From Erythrobacteraceae bacterium (GTDB taxonomy: Bacteria > Pseudomonadota > Alphaproteobacteria > Sphingomonadales > Sphingomonadaceae): a DNA stretch of 64,000 nt. Below, in pieces: positions 17,884 to 25,846 of this stretch. The stretch covers positions 22,659 to 86,658 of the forward strand of contig PALE01000055.1 of NCBI GenBank assembly GCA_002706445.1, written 5' to 3'. Below the pieces are notes generated by a model that saw only the letters and a program-made list of their open reading frames with translations, had not been told where the DNA came from and did no database searches. The number at the start of each line of letters is the position of its first letter. The stretch's first letter is position 1. Both the position numbers and the translations under genes were made by a program.

Positions 17884-18272
17884 TCCGCTTTGCAGGATAC
17901 GCCGGGCTGTTCGACATTCCCGACGCCGACCGCGATACCATTCGCAAAGGCGCTTTTGCCGAAACGCTTGCCCGTCGCCAGACCCCGCTGCCGCTGCTCT
18001 GGCAACACCGCCCCGATCGGCAAATCGGCACAATCGAGAGCATTGCCGAGGACGAACGCGGCCTGCGGGTGGTGGCGCATCTCTCCAGCACCAGCAGCCG
18101 CGCCGCCGCTATGCTGCGCGCCGGACAGGTCAACGGCCTGAGCTTCGGCTACCGCGCCCGCGAAGCGCAACATTCCGAGGCCGGGCGCGAATTGATCGGC
18201 ATCGACCTGTTCGAAGTCAGCCTCGTCACCCACCCGCTCCAACATGGCGCGCGTGTGCATTTGATCGCCTGA
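17868..18272 (+). CDS. HK97 family prohead protease (g4)
   Basis: MEADVIRFAGYAGLFDIPDADRDTIRKGAFAETL...LPLLWQHRPDRQIGTIESIAEDERGLRVVAHL...VNGLSFGYRAREA...LFEVSLVTHPLQ. Confidence 0.93.
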   Translation: MEADVIRFAGYAGLFDIPDADRDTIRKGAFAETLARRQTPLPLLWQHRPDRQIGTIESIAEDERGLRVVAHLSSTSSRAAAMLRAGQVNGLSFGYRAREAQHSEAGRELIGIDLFEVSLVTHPLQHGARVHLIA

Positions 18273-18296
18273 TTTTTCGCAAGACCTTCCCCCACG

Positions 18297-18321
18297 GGCC
18301 GCCATTCGGGGCGGCCTTTTT
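18297..18321 (+). terminator. intrinsic-terminator-like hairpin immediately upstream of major capsid gene
   Basis: GGCCGCC-ATTCGG-GGCGGCC followed by TTTTT. Confidence 0.7.
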
Positions 18322-18349
18322 CATGCCCAACAGAAAGGCCCTCTACCCC

Positions 18350-19498
18350 ATGGATACCCCTACCCCCGCCGAAATTCCCGCAGATGCAATGGAGCAGAGC
18401 TTCGACATCGTCGCGCGTCAGGACCAGGCCGAGGCCGATATCGCCACGCTGCGCACCGACGTCGACGAGGTGAAAGCCCGGCTCGACAAGGTTTCGCGCG
18501 CCGCCTCGCGCCCCGCAATCGGCGGCGCTCCGGCAAAGAGCGAAGAGGTCAAAGGCTTCGTCGATGGCTATCTGCGCCGTGGCCGCGAAACCGAAGTGAA
18601 GTCGATCAACGCCGCCAATCCGGCAGATGGCGGCTTTGCGGTTCCCAAGGCAATCGACGCGATCATCGCCCGCGAGCTGACCGAGATCAGCCCGATCCGC
18701 TCCATCGCGCAGGTCGTGCAGACCGGGACCGCCGGATATCGCAAGCTCGTCACCACTCGCGGTATTGCCTCGGGCTGGGTCAGCGAAGTCGATCCGCGCC
18801 CGATCACCGACACGCCCAGCTTTGTCGAAATCGCCCCGCCTTCGGGCGATCTCTACGCCAATCCGGCGGCGAGCCAGGCAATGCTCGACGATGTGGCCTT
18901 TGACCTCGAAAGCTGGCTGGCCAACGAAATCGCAATCGAATTCGCCCGCGCCGAAGGCATGGCCTTCGTCAACGGCACCGGGACCAACCAGCCGCGCGGC
19001 TTCCTGCAGGCCGGAACCAGCACTGCCGAAGACGGCGTGCGCACTTTCGGTACGCTGCAATATATCGGATCGGGCGACGCTGCCGGTTTCGATGCCGCTC
19101 CCGAAGCCAAGATGATCGATCTCATCCACTCGCTCAAATCCGGCCATCGGCAGGGTGCGAGCTTCGTGATGAATTCGGCAACTCTGGCAACCGTGCGCAA
19201 GCTCAAGACCGCCGACGGCGCGTTCCTGTGGCAGCCGGGCATGGTCGAAGGGCAGCCCGACCGCCTGCTCGGCTATCCGGTGATCGAAGCCGAGGACATG
19301 CCCGATGTGGCAGCGGGTGAATTCCCGATTGCCTTCGGCAACTTCCGCCACGGCTATCTGATCGCCGAACACAGCGCGACCAAGATCCTGCGCGATCCGT
19401 TCTCGAACAAGCCCTTCGTCCACTTCTACGCCACCAAGCGCGTGGGCGGGCAGGTGCTCGATTCGAACGCGATCAAGCTGCTCAAGATCGAGGCCTGA
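18350..19498 (+). CDS. phage major capsid protein, HK97 family (g5)
   Basis: ...SPIRSIAQVVQTGTAGYRKLVTTRGIASGWVSEVDPRPITDTPSFVEI...FVNGTGTNQPRGFL...LLGYPVIEAEDMPDVAAGEFPIAFGNF; start at MDTPTP preferred because the upstream ATG (18323) directly follows the terminator T-tract. Confidence 0.95.
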   Translation: MDTPTPAEIPADAMEQSFDIVARQDQAEADIATLRTDVDEVKARLDKVSRAASRPAIGGAPAKSEEVKGFVDGYLRRGRETEVKSINAANPADGGFAVPKAIDAIIARELTEISPIRSIAQVVQTGTAGYRKLVTTRGIASGWVSEVDPRPITDTPSFVEIAPPSGDLYANPAASQAMLDDVAFDLESWLANEIAIEFARAEGMAFVNGTGTNQPRGFLQAGTSTAEDGVRTFGTLQYIGSGDAAGFDAAPEAKMIDLIHSLKSGHRQGASFVMNSATLATVRKLKTADGAFLWQPGMVEGQPDRLLGYPVIEAEDMPDVAAGEFPIAFGNFRHGYLIAEHSATKILRDPFSNKPFVHFYATKRVGGQVLDSNAIKLLKIEA

Positions 19499-19508
19499 TA
19501 GCCCTCCC

Positions 19509-19544
19509 TCCGGCAAGGTAGAGCCCCCTTCCTCCCTTGCCGGA
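19509..19544. repeat. strong hairpin TCCGGCAAGG / CCTTGCCGGA
   Basis: 10-bp perfect arms 19509-19518 and 19535-19544, just after capsid stop. Confidence 0.8.
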
Positions 19545-19549
19545 CACTC

Positions 19550-19610
19550 GCACCCGCGCCGCCGCGATAGCGCAGTCGCATCGCTGCTGCGGCGCGGGTG
19601 CACCCTTTTT
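19550..19610 (+). terminator. very strong hairpin with T-tract between capsid and connector
   Basis: GCACCCGCGCCGC 19550-19562 / GCGGCGCGGGTGC 19589-19601 (13-bp perfect), additional inner pairing GCGAT/ATCGC, followed by ACCCTTTTT. Confidence 0.65.
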
Positions 19611-19635
19611 GACCTTTGACAATGGGAGACCCCCG

Positions 19636-20196
19636 ATGCGGCGCACAATCGTTGAGCCGGCCGACGTAAGCGGAGCCGCGCTTGCCGAGCTCAAGAGCTG
19701 GCTGGGGATTACCCGGCCCAATGAAGACGAGCTGCTCGTCGATCTGCTTCAAGCGAGCCTCGCCATGTGCGAGGCCTTCATCGGTCAGGTGCCCTTGTGG
19801 CAGTTGCTCGAGGAGCGGCTTCCCGTGCAGCCCGGACGCTACCCGCTGGTCACGCGCCCCATCGCCACCTCGATCGTGACGGCGGAACTCGTGACGCAGG
19901 ACGGTTCGCGCACGGCGATCGACCCGGCCGATTTCGAGCTGGAACTGGAAAGCAATGGCGGTGCGAATTTCCGGCTCGACCGCGCGCTCGACGGACAAGG
20001 TGTCGCGGTGCGCGTGCGGGCAGGCATTGCGGGGACATGGGACGATGTTCCGGCCGCGCTCAAGCAGGGGCTCATCCGGCTCGCCGCCTATTTCTACCGC
20101 GACCGGGACCGGACGGGCGGGACCAAATCCGACCTTGCACCTCCGGCGAGCGTTGCCGCGCTGTGGCGACCATGGCGGACGGTGCGGCTGACGTGA
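19636..20196 (+). CDS. head-tail connector protein (g6)
   Basis: VEPADVSGAALAELKSWLGITRPNEDELLVDLLQASLAMCEAFIGQ...VPAALKQGLIRLAAYFYRDRD. Confidence 0.88.
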   Translation: MRRTIVEPADVSGAALAELKSWLGITRPNEDELLVDLLQASLAMCEAFIGQVPLWQLLEERLPVQPGRYPLVTRPIATSIVTAELVTQDGSRTAIDPADFELELESNGGANFRLDRALDGQGVAVRVRAGIAGTWDDVPAALKQGLIRLAAYFYRDRDRTGGTKSDLAPPASVAALWRPWRTVRLT

Positions 20197-20357
20197 TCTC
20201 GGCAACCTCGGACAGCGAAACCACGATCCAGCGCCTGCGCGCAAGCGCCGCGCGTCTGGCTGCAGCGCACGGCGAAGCCCTAGCCCGCACGCGCCAATCC
20301 GCACGGATCAACTGGCACTCGGCGCGCGCGCTTTGGCCTGACCTTGAATGGGATTGA
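20172..20357 (+). CDS. small ORF in head-closure (g7) position
   Basis: MADGAADVISATSDSETTIQRLRASAARLAAAHGEALARTRQSARINWHSARALWPDLEWD (61 aa); overlaps neighbours on both sides; not recognisable as head-tail adaptor. Confidence 0.5.
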   Translation: MADGAADVISATSDSETTIQRLRASAARLAAAHGEALARTRQSARINWHSARALWPDLEWD

Positions 20358-20361
20358 GACG

Positions 20362-20754
20362 ATGGAAAATTATCTCCGCGCCGAGCTGATCGACTGGCTC
20401 CGCACCGACCCGGCACTGGCGACACTGAACGCGGTCGAAGAAGAATCGCCCGTTTCCGCAAGCGCGCCGTGGCTCGGCATCGCTGCCAGCGCATCGACCG
20501 ACTGGGGCACGAAGGACCGCCCGGGCCGCGAGGTGCGTATCGCGCTCGAACTCGAAAGCCGCGCCGACGAACCGGACGCGGACGGGCCGTTAGTGAGCGC
20601 AATCGAGCAGCGCGTGCTCGATCTGCCGCCATTTCAGAGTGGCTTCGAAATCGCCTCGATCCGTTTCCTGCGCGCCCGCAGCGAGGAGCGCGCGGGCAAT
20701 CTTCGCGGCGCACTGCTCGAATTCCGCTTCCGCATTTTCGCCCCGCAAAACTGA
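20362..20754 (+). CDS. DUF3168 domain-containing tail terminator-like protein (g8)
   Basis: MENYLRAELIDWLRTDPALATL...DEPDADGPLVSAIEQRVLDLPPFQSGFEIASIRFLRARSEERAGNLRGALLEFRFRIF. Confidence 0.85.
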   Translation: MENYLRAELIDWLRTDPALATLNAVEEESPVSASAPWLGIAASASTDWGTKDRPGREVRIALELESRADEPDADGPLVSAIEQRVLDLPPFQSGFEIASIRFLRARSEERAGNLRGALLEFRFRIFAPQN

Positions 20755-20778
20755 CAAACCCACAATCGGAGACACGCT

Positions 20779-21186
20779 ATGCCCGCACAAAATGGGTCCG
20801 CTTTCCTGCTCAAGATCGGCGACGGCGGTGCCCCGCCCGCCTACGATACGGTTGCCGGTCTCAGGACCACGCAGCTTTCGATCAACGGTGACCCTGTCGC
20901 CATCACGCATAAACAGTCGGGCGGCTGGCGGGACCTGCTTTCGGGTGCGGGAACGCGCTCGGTATCGGTCAGCGCCGCTGGAATTTTCCTCGGCAGCGCG
21001 GCGGAGAGCGCGGTGCGCGCCCACGCCCTCGCCGGAACGCTCGACGACTATGAATTGTCCTTTGAAGATGGCGAAAAACTGCGCGGGCGCTTCCTCGTGC
21101 AGCGGCTCGACTATGCCGGCGATTTCAACGGCGAGCGCAATTACACGCTGCAGCTCGAAAGCTCCGGCCCGGTCCTGCCCGCATGA
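20779..21186 (+). CDS. phage major tail protein (g9)
   Basis: MPAQNGSAFLLKIGDGGAPPAYDTVAGLRTTQLSINGDPVAITHKQSGGWRDLLSGAGTRSVSVSAAGIF. Confidence 0.92.
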   Translation: MPAQNGSAFLLKIGDGGAPPAYDTVAGLRTTQLSINGDPVAITHKQSGGWRDLLSGAGTRSVSVSAAGIFLGSAAESAVRAHALAGTLDDYELSFEDGEKLRGRFLVQRLDYAGDFNGERNYTLQLESSGPVLPA

Positions 21187-21497
21187 CGCGGAGCGCAAAC
21201 GCGATGCGCGGCGAGGCGGAGTTCGGCATTGACGGGCAGACCTGCTTGCTGCGCCCCAGCTTCGAAAATCTCGTCGCCGCCGAAGAAGAGATCGGATCGC
21301 TGTTCGCTTTGGTCGAACGTGCCTCCGAAGGGGCGATCACGGTCAGCGAAATCACTGCGCTGCTTTGGCACTGTATCGAACCCGGCCCGCGCCCCTCGCG
21401 TGAAGACGTCGGCAAAGCCGTCCTTGAGTGCGGGCTGGTCGAAGCGATCAAGCCGGTGCGGACCATCCTTGCCCAGGTGCTGCAAGGCCAGACGTGA
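21183..21497 (+). CDS. gene transfer agent family protein (g10, GTA_gp10-like)
   Basis: MRGEAEFGIDGQTCLLRPSFENLVAAEEEIGSLFALVERASEGAITVSEITALLWHCIEP. Confidence 0.85.
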   Translation: MTRSANAMRGEAEFGIDGQTCLLRPSFENLVAAEEEIGSLFALVERASEGAITVSEITALLWHCIEPGPRPSREDVGKAVLECGLVEAIKPVRTILAQVLQGQT

Positions 21498-21706
21498 GCA
21501 AGGAGGCAAAGCCCTCTTTCGGAGCGGGCATCGCGGTGTGGTGCAGCTTGGCCTCGAGGATGCTGGGCTGGCGCCCGGCAGAGCTCTGGCAGGCAACGCC
21601 AGCCGAACTGATCGCAGCGATCCGCGATCCGGCCGACCCCGGAAAGACCTCTGCCCCCAGTCGGGACCTGATCGCCCAGATGTTGGAGCGCGACAAATAT
21701 GGATGA
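21494..21706 (+). CDS. phage tail assembly chaperone (g10.1-like)
   Basis: GTG start; SFGAGIAVWCSLASRMLGWRPAELWQATPAELIAAI. Confidence 0.8.
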   Translation: MSKEAKPSFGAGIAVWCSLASRMLGWRPAELWQATPAELIAAIRDPADPGKTSAPSRDLIAQMLERDKYG

Positions 21707-22265
21707 CAATTTCGAACAGCTCGTAATCGATGTGCGGGCGACAACCGACGGTTTCACCGCCGATTTGGAGAGCATGCGCGGCGCGCTCGATACTTCGTTG
21801 ATCGACGGCTTCGATCGCGCGGGCGCAGTGCTTGAACGCGGGCTCGCCTCGGCCTTGCGGCGCGGTGCACTGGGCTTCGACGATCTCAAACGGGTGGCCT
21901 TCCGCGCGCTTGATGCCATCGCGGCTCGCGCCTTGAATTCCGGTTTCTCGGAACTTCTGGGCGGAGGAGGGTCGGGCGGCCTGCTCGGCCAGGCCTTCGG
22001 CGCGCTGCTCGGCCTGCCCGGGCGCGCAACGGGTGGGCCAGTCTCACCGGGGCGCGGATATCTGGTGGGCGAGCGCGGTCCCGAACTCTTCGTGCCGACC
22101 AGCGCCGGTCAAATCACACCGAATGCCGGACCGAACGTATCGGGACGAGACGTGCGCGTTTCGATCCAGCTCGCCGCGCCGCGCGGAACGTCTGCGCCGA
22201 CCGCCATGCAGCGATCCTCGCGCCAGGTCGCCAGCGCGGTCCGCCGTGCACTCCAGCAAAGCTGA
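21699..22265 (+). CDS. short tail tape measure protein (g11)
   Basis: LVIDVRATTDGFTADLESMRGALD...GRATGGPVSPGRGYLVGERGPELFVPTSAGQITPN. Confidence 0.88.
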   Translation: MDDNFEQLVIDVRATTDGFTADLESMRGALDTSLIDGFDRAGAVLERGLASALRRGALGFDDLKRVAFRALDAIAARALNSGFSELLGGGGSGGLLGQAFGALLGLPGRATGGPVSPGRGYLVGERGPELFVPTSAGQITPNAGPNVSGRDVRVSIQLAAPRGTSAPTAMQRSSRQVASAVRRALQQS

Positions 22266-22278
22266 GGACACACCGAAC

Positions 22279-24600
22279 ATGGCCTATTACCTCGCCAGCG
22301 AACGCCGCGGGCAACAGACCAGCTTTATCCAGCGCTTCGATCCGCGCTTCTGGACGGTCAATTTTCCGCGTCCGGCGATGGCCTCAGTCATCACCAAGAG
22401 CGCCAATTCGATCCAGATCGATGTCGAGTTGCACCATGAAGGGGAACTGGTCGGTCTGATATGGGACAGCGTGGACAGCCTCGACCACCCGCTGCTCGCC
22501 TATGAAACCAACCGCGATTACTCGAACACCACGCTGAGCTTTCGCTGGCAATCGCAAGGGGTTGTGGCGCTTGATGCGATCAACGGACCGACGCTGACGA
22601 TCGAAGGCCGCGATGCGAGCGGAAACGCACAAACGTGGTTTGTGAGGCTGTGGAACTATGCCACCGGCTCTCCCACAGATGCCTTTATCGAACTGCCCTT
22701 TTCGGCGCTCGAAAGCGGCTTCACTCTGCCGGGCACACCGGTGCATCCTGCTGACATCGACCGCATGTTCATCTCGCTGGTCGCCCCCGGGTTCGTACCG
22801 GGAAGCACCGCGCCGCTCGCACAGCGCTTCAACGGTCAGGTCACGATGTCCAACATCCTTGCCGACGGGCGCAATGGGATGCTCGAAATCGGCGATGTGC
22901 GTCTACCCGTCCACGGCGAGCGTCTCGCAACCGCCTATGATGACGGCTACAACCAGACCCCTGCACGTCTGCTGCGAAGCATTGTCGGGCTCGGCTATCG
23001 TGAGGATATCGTCCACTACGTCGGCATGAGCCACTTCATGCGGCTCTCGTTGCAGAATGGCGCGCTGTTGGCGGTGCAGGCGGGCGAACTGTGCCGGCCG
23101 GCCATCGAATGGCACGACAATCTCTTCGCACTTGCCGCCGCCAACGATCTCGAAGTGATTGCCTCGATCTCCTACGAATTGTTCGACGCCTATTGCCCCG
23201 AAAGCTGGAAGCAGCGCACCGTCAGCGGTGCGCAGGCGCTTACAGGCTGGGTTCCGCCATCGACGCTGCTGTCGCCTGCGAACACTGACGCCATGGCGTG
23301 GCTGAGCAACTGCGCGTCTGCCTTCGTCGGCTTGCTCGAAGGCGCGGGACAGCCGGTGCGTATGCAAATCGGCGAGCCCTGGTGGTGGACCACCGCGCAA
23401 GGCGAAATTTGTCTCTATGACGAAGCCGCAATCTCTGCCTTCGGCGGTGCACCGCCCGAAATTGCCGACATGCGCCAGCCGCTTTCGTCCGAAGAAATCG
23501 CCTTGCTCGATGAAGCGGGGGCACTGTTGGCGCAATCGACCGCAAACCTCACCGCCGACATCCGTGCCGCAGCCGTCACCACCGCCGAGGTCTTGCTGCT
23601 CGCCTTCACGCCGACGGTGCTCGATCCGCAGATGCCCGAGCTCTACCGCGCGAACCTGCCGATAGGTTGGGCACACCCGGCTTTCGACCGGCTCCAGCTC
23701 GAAGATTATGACTGGCTGACAGGCGGAGCCGAGGCGCTGCGACGGGCCGCCTACGCATTCGTCGATGCGCGCCTGCAATATCCGCTCGCATCGCAAGACT
23801 ATCTTGCAGGCTTCGTGCTCGATCCTGCCGATGCCGAACTGTTCTGGGCCCGCATCGATGCGGGCATCGACGAAGCCATCTCGCGCTCCGTGCCGCGCCG
23901 CTATGTCTGGGCGCTGCCGCAGGTCAATCGCGATGGCTACACGCGCCTTCCAACAACGATAGAGGATCCCATGGAAGCCTTCGACGACGTCCTTTATCCC
24001 TTCCCGCTCGGTCGCAGCACCGCCGTGGCACCCGAATTCTCGACTTCGATTTCCGTCACCGCTTCGGGGCACGAGCAGCGCAACGCGCTGTGGTCCGATG
24101 CGCGTGTCCATTTCGATGTCGGACCCGGCATCCGTTCCGAAGGCGAGCTTTCGCAGCTGATCGCTTTTTTCCGCGCAAGACGCGGCGCGGCCAAGGGCTT
24201 TCGCATCAGCGACCCGTTTGATCATAGCTCCAACGGCATGACAGGCAGTCCGACCATGCTCGACCAGATTCTGGCAACCGGCGACGGCCTGACCGCAGAT
24301 TTCCGGCTGATCAAAACCTACGGTTCCTCAAGCGATCCTCAGGTCCGCGTCATCACGCGTCCGCGCGCCGAAACATTGCTCGTCAGTGTCGACGGCGCGC
24401 CGAGCTTCGACTGGACCCTGGGAGAGAAGGGCCTGCTGTCATTCTCGGTGGCACCGCCAGTTGGCGCAGAAGTTCGGGCCGGGTTCCTGTTCGATGTCCC
24501 GGTGCGCTTTGCCGAAGACCGCATCGACATCTCTTGCGTCAACTTCGAGGCGGGTGAAGCGCCAAGCATACCGCTGATCGAACTGCGCGAGGAAGTGTGA
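22279..24600 (+). CDS. GTA distal tail protein (TIGR02217/DUF2460, g12) with ~550-aa N-terminal extension
   Basis: Start MAYYLASERRGQQTS; C-terminus MEAFDDVLYPFPLGRSTAVAPEFSTSISVTASGHEQRNALWSDARVHFDVGPGIRSEGELSQLIAFFRARRGAAKGFRISDPFDHSSNG is typical g12; no internal stop. Confidence 0.9.
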   Translation: MAYYLASERRGQQTSFIQRFDPRFWTVNFPRPAMASVITKSANSIQIDVELHHEGELVGLIWDSVDSLDHPLLAYETNRDYSNTTLSFRWQSQGVVALDAINGPTLTIEGRDASGNAQTWFVRLWNYATGSPTDAFIELPFSALESGFTLPGTPVHPADIDRMFISLVAPGFVPGSTAPLAQRFNGQVTMSNILADGRNGMLEIGDVRLPVHGERLATAYDDGYNQTPARLLRSIVGLGYREDIVHYVGMSHFMRLSLQNGALLAVQAGELCRPAIEWHDNLFALAAANDLEVIASISYELFDAYCPESWKQRTVSGAQALTGWVPPSTLLSPANTDAMAWLSNCASAFVGLLEGAGQPVRMQIGEPWWWTTAQGEICLYDEAAISAFGGAPPEIADMRQPLSSEEIALLDEAGALLAQSTANLTADIRAAAVTTAEVLLLAFTPTVLDPQMPELYRANLPIGWAHPAFDRLQLEDYDWLTGGAEALRRAAYAFVDARLQYPLASQDYLAGFVLDPADAELFWARIDAGIDEAISRSVPRRYVWALPQVNRDGYTRLPTTIEDPMEAFDDVLYPFPLGRSTAVAPEFSTSISVTASGHEQRNALWSDARVHFDVGPGIRSEGELSQLIAFFRARRGAAKGFRISDPFDHSSNGMTGSPTMLDQILATGDGLTADFRLIKTYGSSSDPQVRVITRPRAETLLVSVDGAPSFDWTLGEKGLLSFSVAPPVGAEVRAGFLFDVPVRFAEDRIDISCVNFEAGEAPSIPLIELREEV

Positions 24601-25415
24601 TGCGGGTGTTTTTCGACCGCGAGCTCGATGCGGCAGCGACATTCTGGCGCGTGTTCCGCACAGACGGGATCGCGCTGGGCTTCACAAGCCATGATCGCGA
24701 TCTGGCCTTCGGCGGTATCAATCACCGTGCCGCGCCCGGAATGGCGCCCGCAGCAATCCGGATGACATCCGACCTCAGCGAAGACAGCGCCGGGGTGGAA
24801 GGCGCACTCAGCCACGGCTCCATTCGGGAAGACGATCTGGCAGCCAGCCTATTCGACGGCGCCGCGATCGAGATCGGTGTCGTCGATTGGGAGACGCTGG
24901 AACACCAGGTGCTTTATTCGGGCACTCTGGGACAGATCGAAGACAACGGCCTCAACTTCACCGGGGAACTCTCCTCCGCCAAACAAGTGCTTGAGCAAGA
25001 CCTCGTACCGCGCACGAGCCCTACGTGCCGCGCAAACTTCTGCGGTAGAGGCTGCGGACTGTCGGCCATCGCTGTCACCAGCAGAGTGACGCTCGCCGCG
25101 ATCGATTTGGAACTCAACCGCGTCCAGTTTGCGGGCGTTCAGCCGGACGATTTCGTGGACGGCCAATTGCGATTTCTCGACGGTCCGCAGACCGGCATCC
25201 CGTTCGGCATTCTGGACTCGGCAGGCAGTTGGCTTGTCCTCGACCGTCCACTGATCGAAGGAATTGAGGCCGGCGTACCCGCCGAGCTCCGCATGGGCTG
25301 CGACCACACGCTAGGCACCTGTGCGTCCAGGTTCGACAACGCGGTCAATTTCCGCGGAGAGCCCTTTTTGCCCGGCAATGACCTGTTGGCCCGATACGGG
25401 CAGGGCGCTTCGTGA
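24600..25415 (+). CDS. DUF2163/TIGR02218 tail protein (g13)
   Basis: TDGIALGFTSHDRDLAFGGINHRAAPGMAPAAI...LVPRTSPTCRANFCGRGCGLS...MGCDHTLGTCASRFDNAVNFRGEPFLPGND. Confidence 0.93.
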   Translation: MRVFFDRELDAAATFWRVFRTDGIALGFTSHDRDLAFGGINHRAAPGMAPAAIRMTSDLSEDSAGVEGALSHGSIREDDLAASLFDGAAIEIGVVDWETLEHQVLYSGTLGQIEDNGLNFTGELSSAKQVLEQDLVPRTSPTCRANFCGRGCGLSAIAVTSRVTLAAIDLELNRVQFAGVQPDDFVDGQLRFLDGPQTGIPFGILDSAGSWLVLDRPLIEGIEAGVPAELRMGCDHTLGTCASRFDNAVNFRGEPFLPGNDLLARYGQGAS

Positions 25416-25828
25416 CGGGGGATTGCGGTAGCACTCGGTGCCTTGCGGAAGCAGCCGCTCACTTCATCGGAACCCCTTTCCGGCTGCATGGTCGCGATCC
25501 ACGCACAGGGCTTGATTGCGTTGGATTGGTGCACGCGAGTCTGGTGAAAACAGGACGACGGTCCACCCCTCCCGAGGGGTATCGATTGCGCAACACCGAT
25601 CCATCGAGGTGGTTCGATTTTGCCGAATATTCAGGGCTTTGCCGCGTGTCGGGGCCCGTGGTGCGCGGCGATGTTCTCCTCATCAAAGCCGCGCCGGGAC
25701 AGCAACATCTGCTCATCGCCGAGCACCCGGTGACCGCCATTCACGCCCATGCAGGCCTGCGCCGCGTGGTCCGCGAAACAATTGTCTTTCCGAACATGCC
25801 CATCGCCCATTGGCGACTTCAACCCTGA
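25412..25828 (+). CDS. NlpC/P60 family peptidase (TIGR02219, g14)
   Basis: AAHFIGTPFRLHGRDPRTGLDCVGLVHASL (catalytic Cys context) ... GQQHLLIAEHPVTAIHAHAGLRRVV. Confidence 0.9.
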   Translation: MTGDCGSTRCLAEAAAHFIGTPFRLHGRDPRTGLDCVGLVHASLVKTGRRSTPPEGYRLRNTDPSRWFDFAEYSGLCRVSGPVVRGDVLLIKAAPGQQHLLIAEHPVTAIHAHAGLRRVVRETIVFPNMPIAHWRLQP

Positions 25829-25846
25829 CCCCAACGGGAGAGCCTG

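Noticed and set aside
18323-18350. Capsid start at 18323
   Set aside because: This ATG lies within 2 nt of the terminator T-tract with no room for a ribosome site; MDTPTP at 18350 has an upstream AAAGG.
22903-24225. 440-aa minus-strand ORF antisense to g12
   Set aside because: Shadow ORF opposite a well-supported GTA gene.
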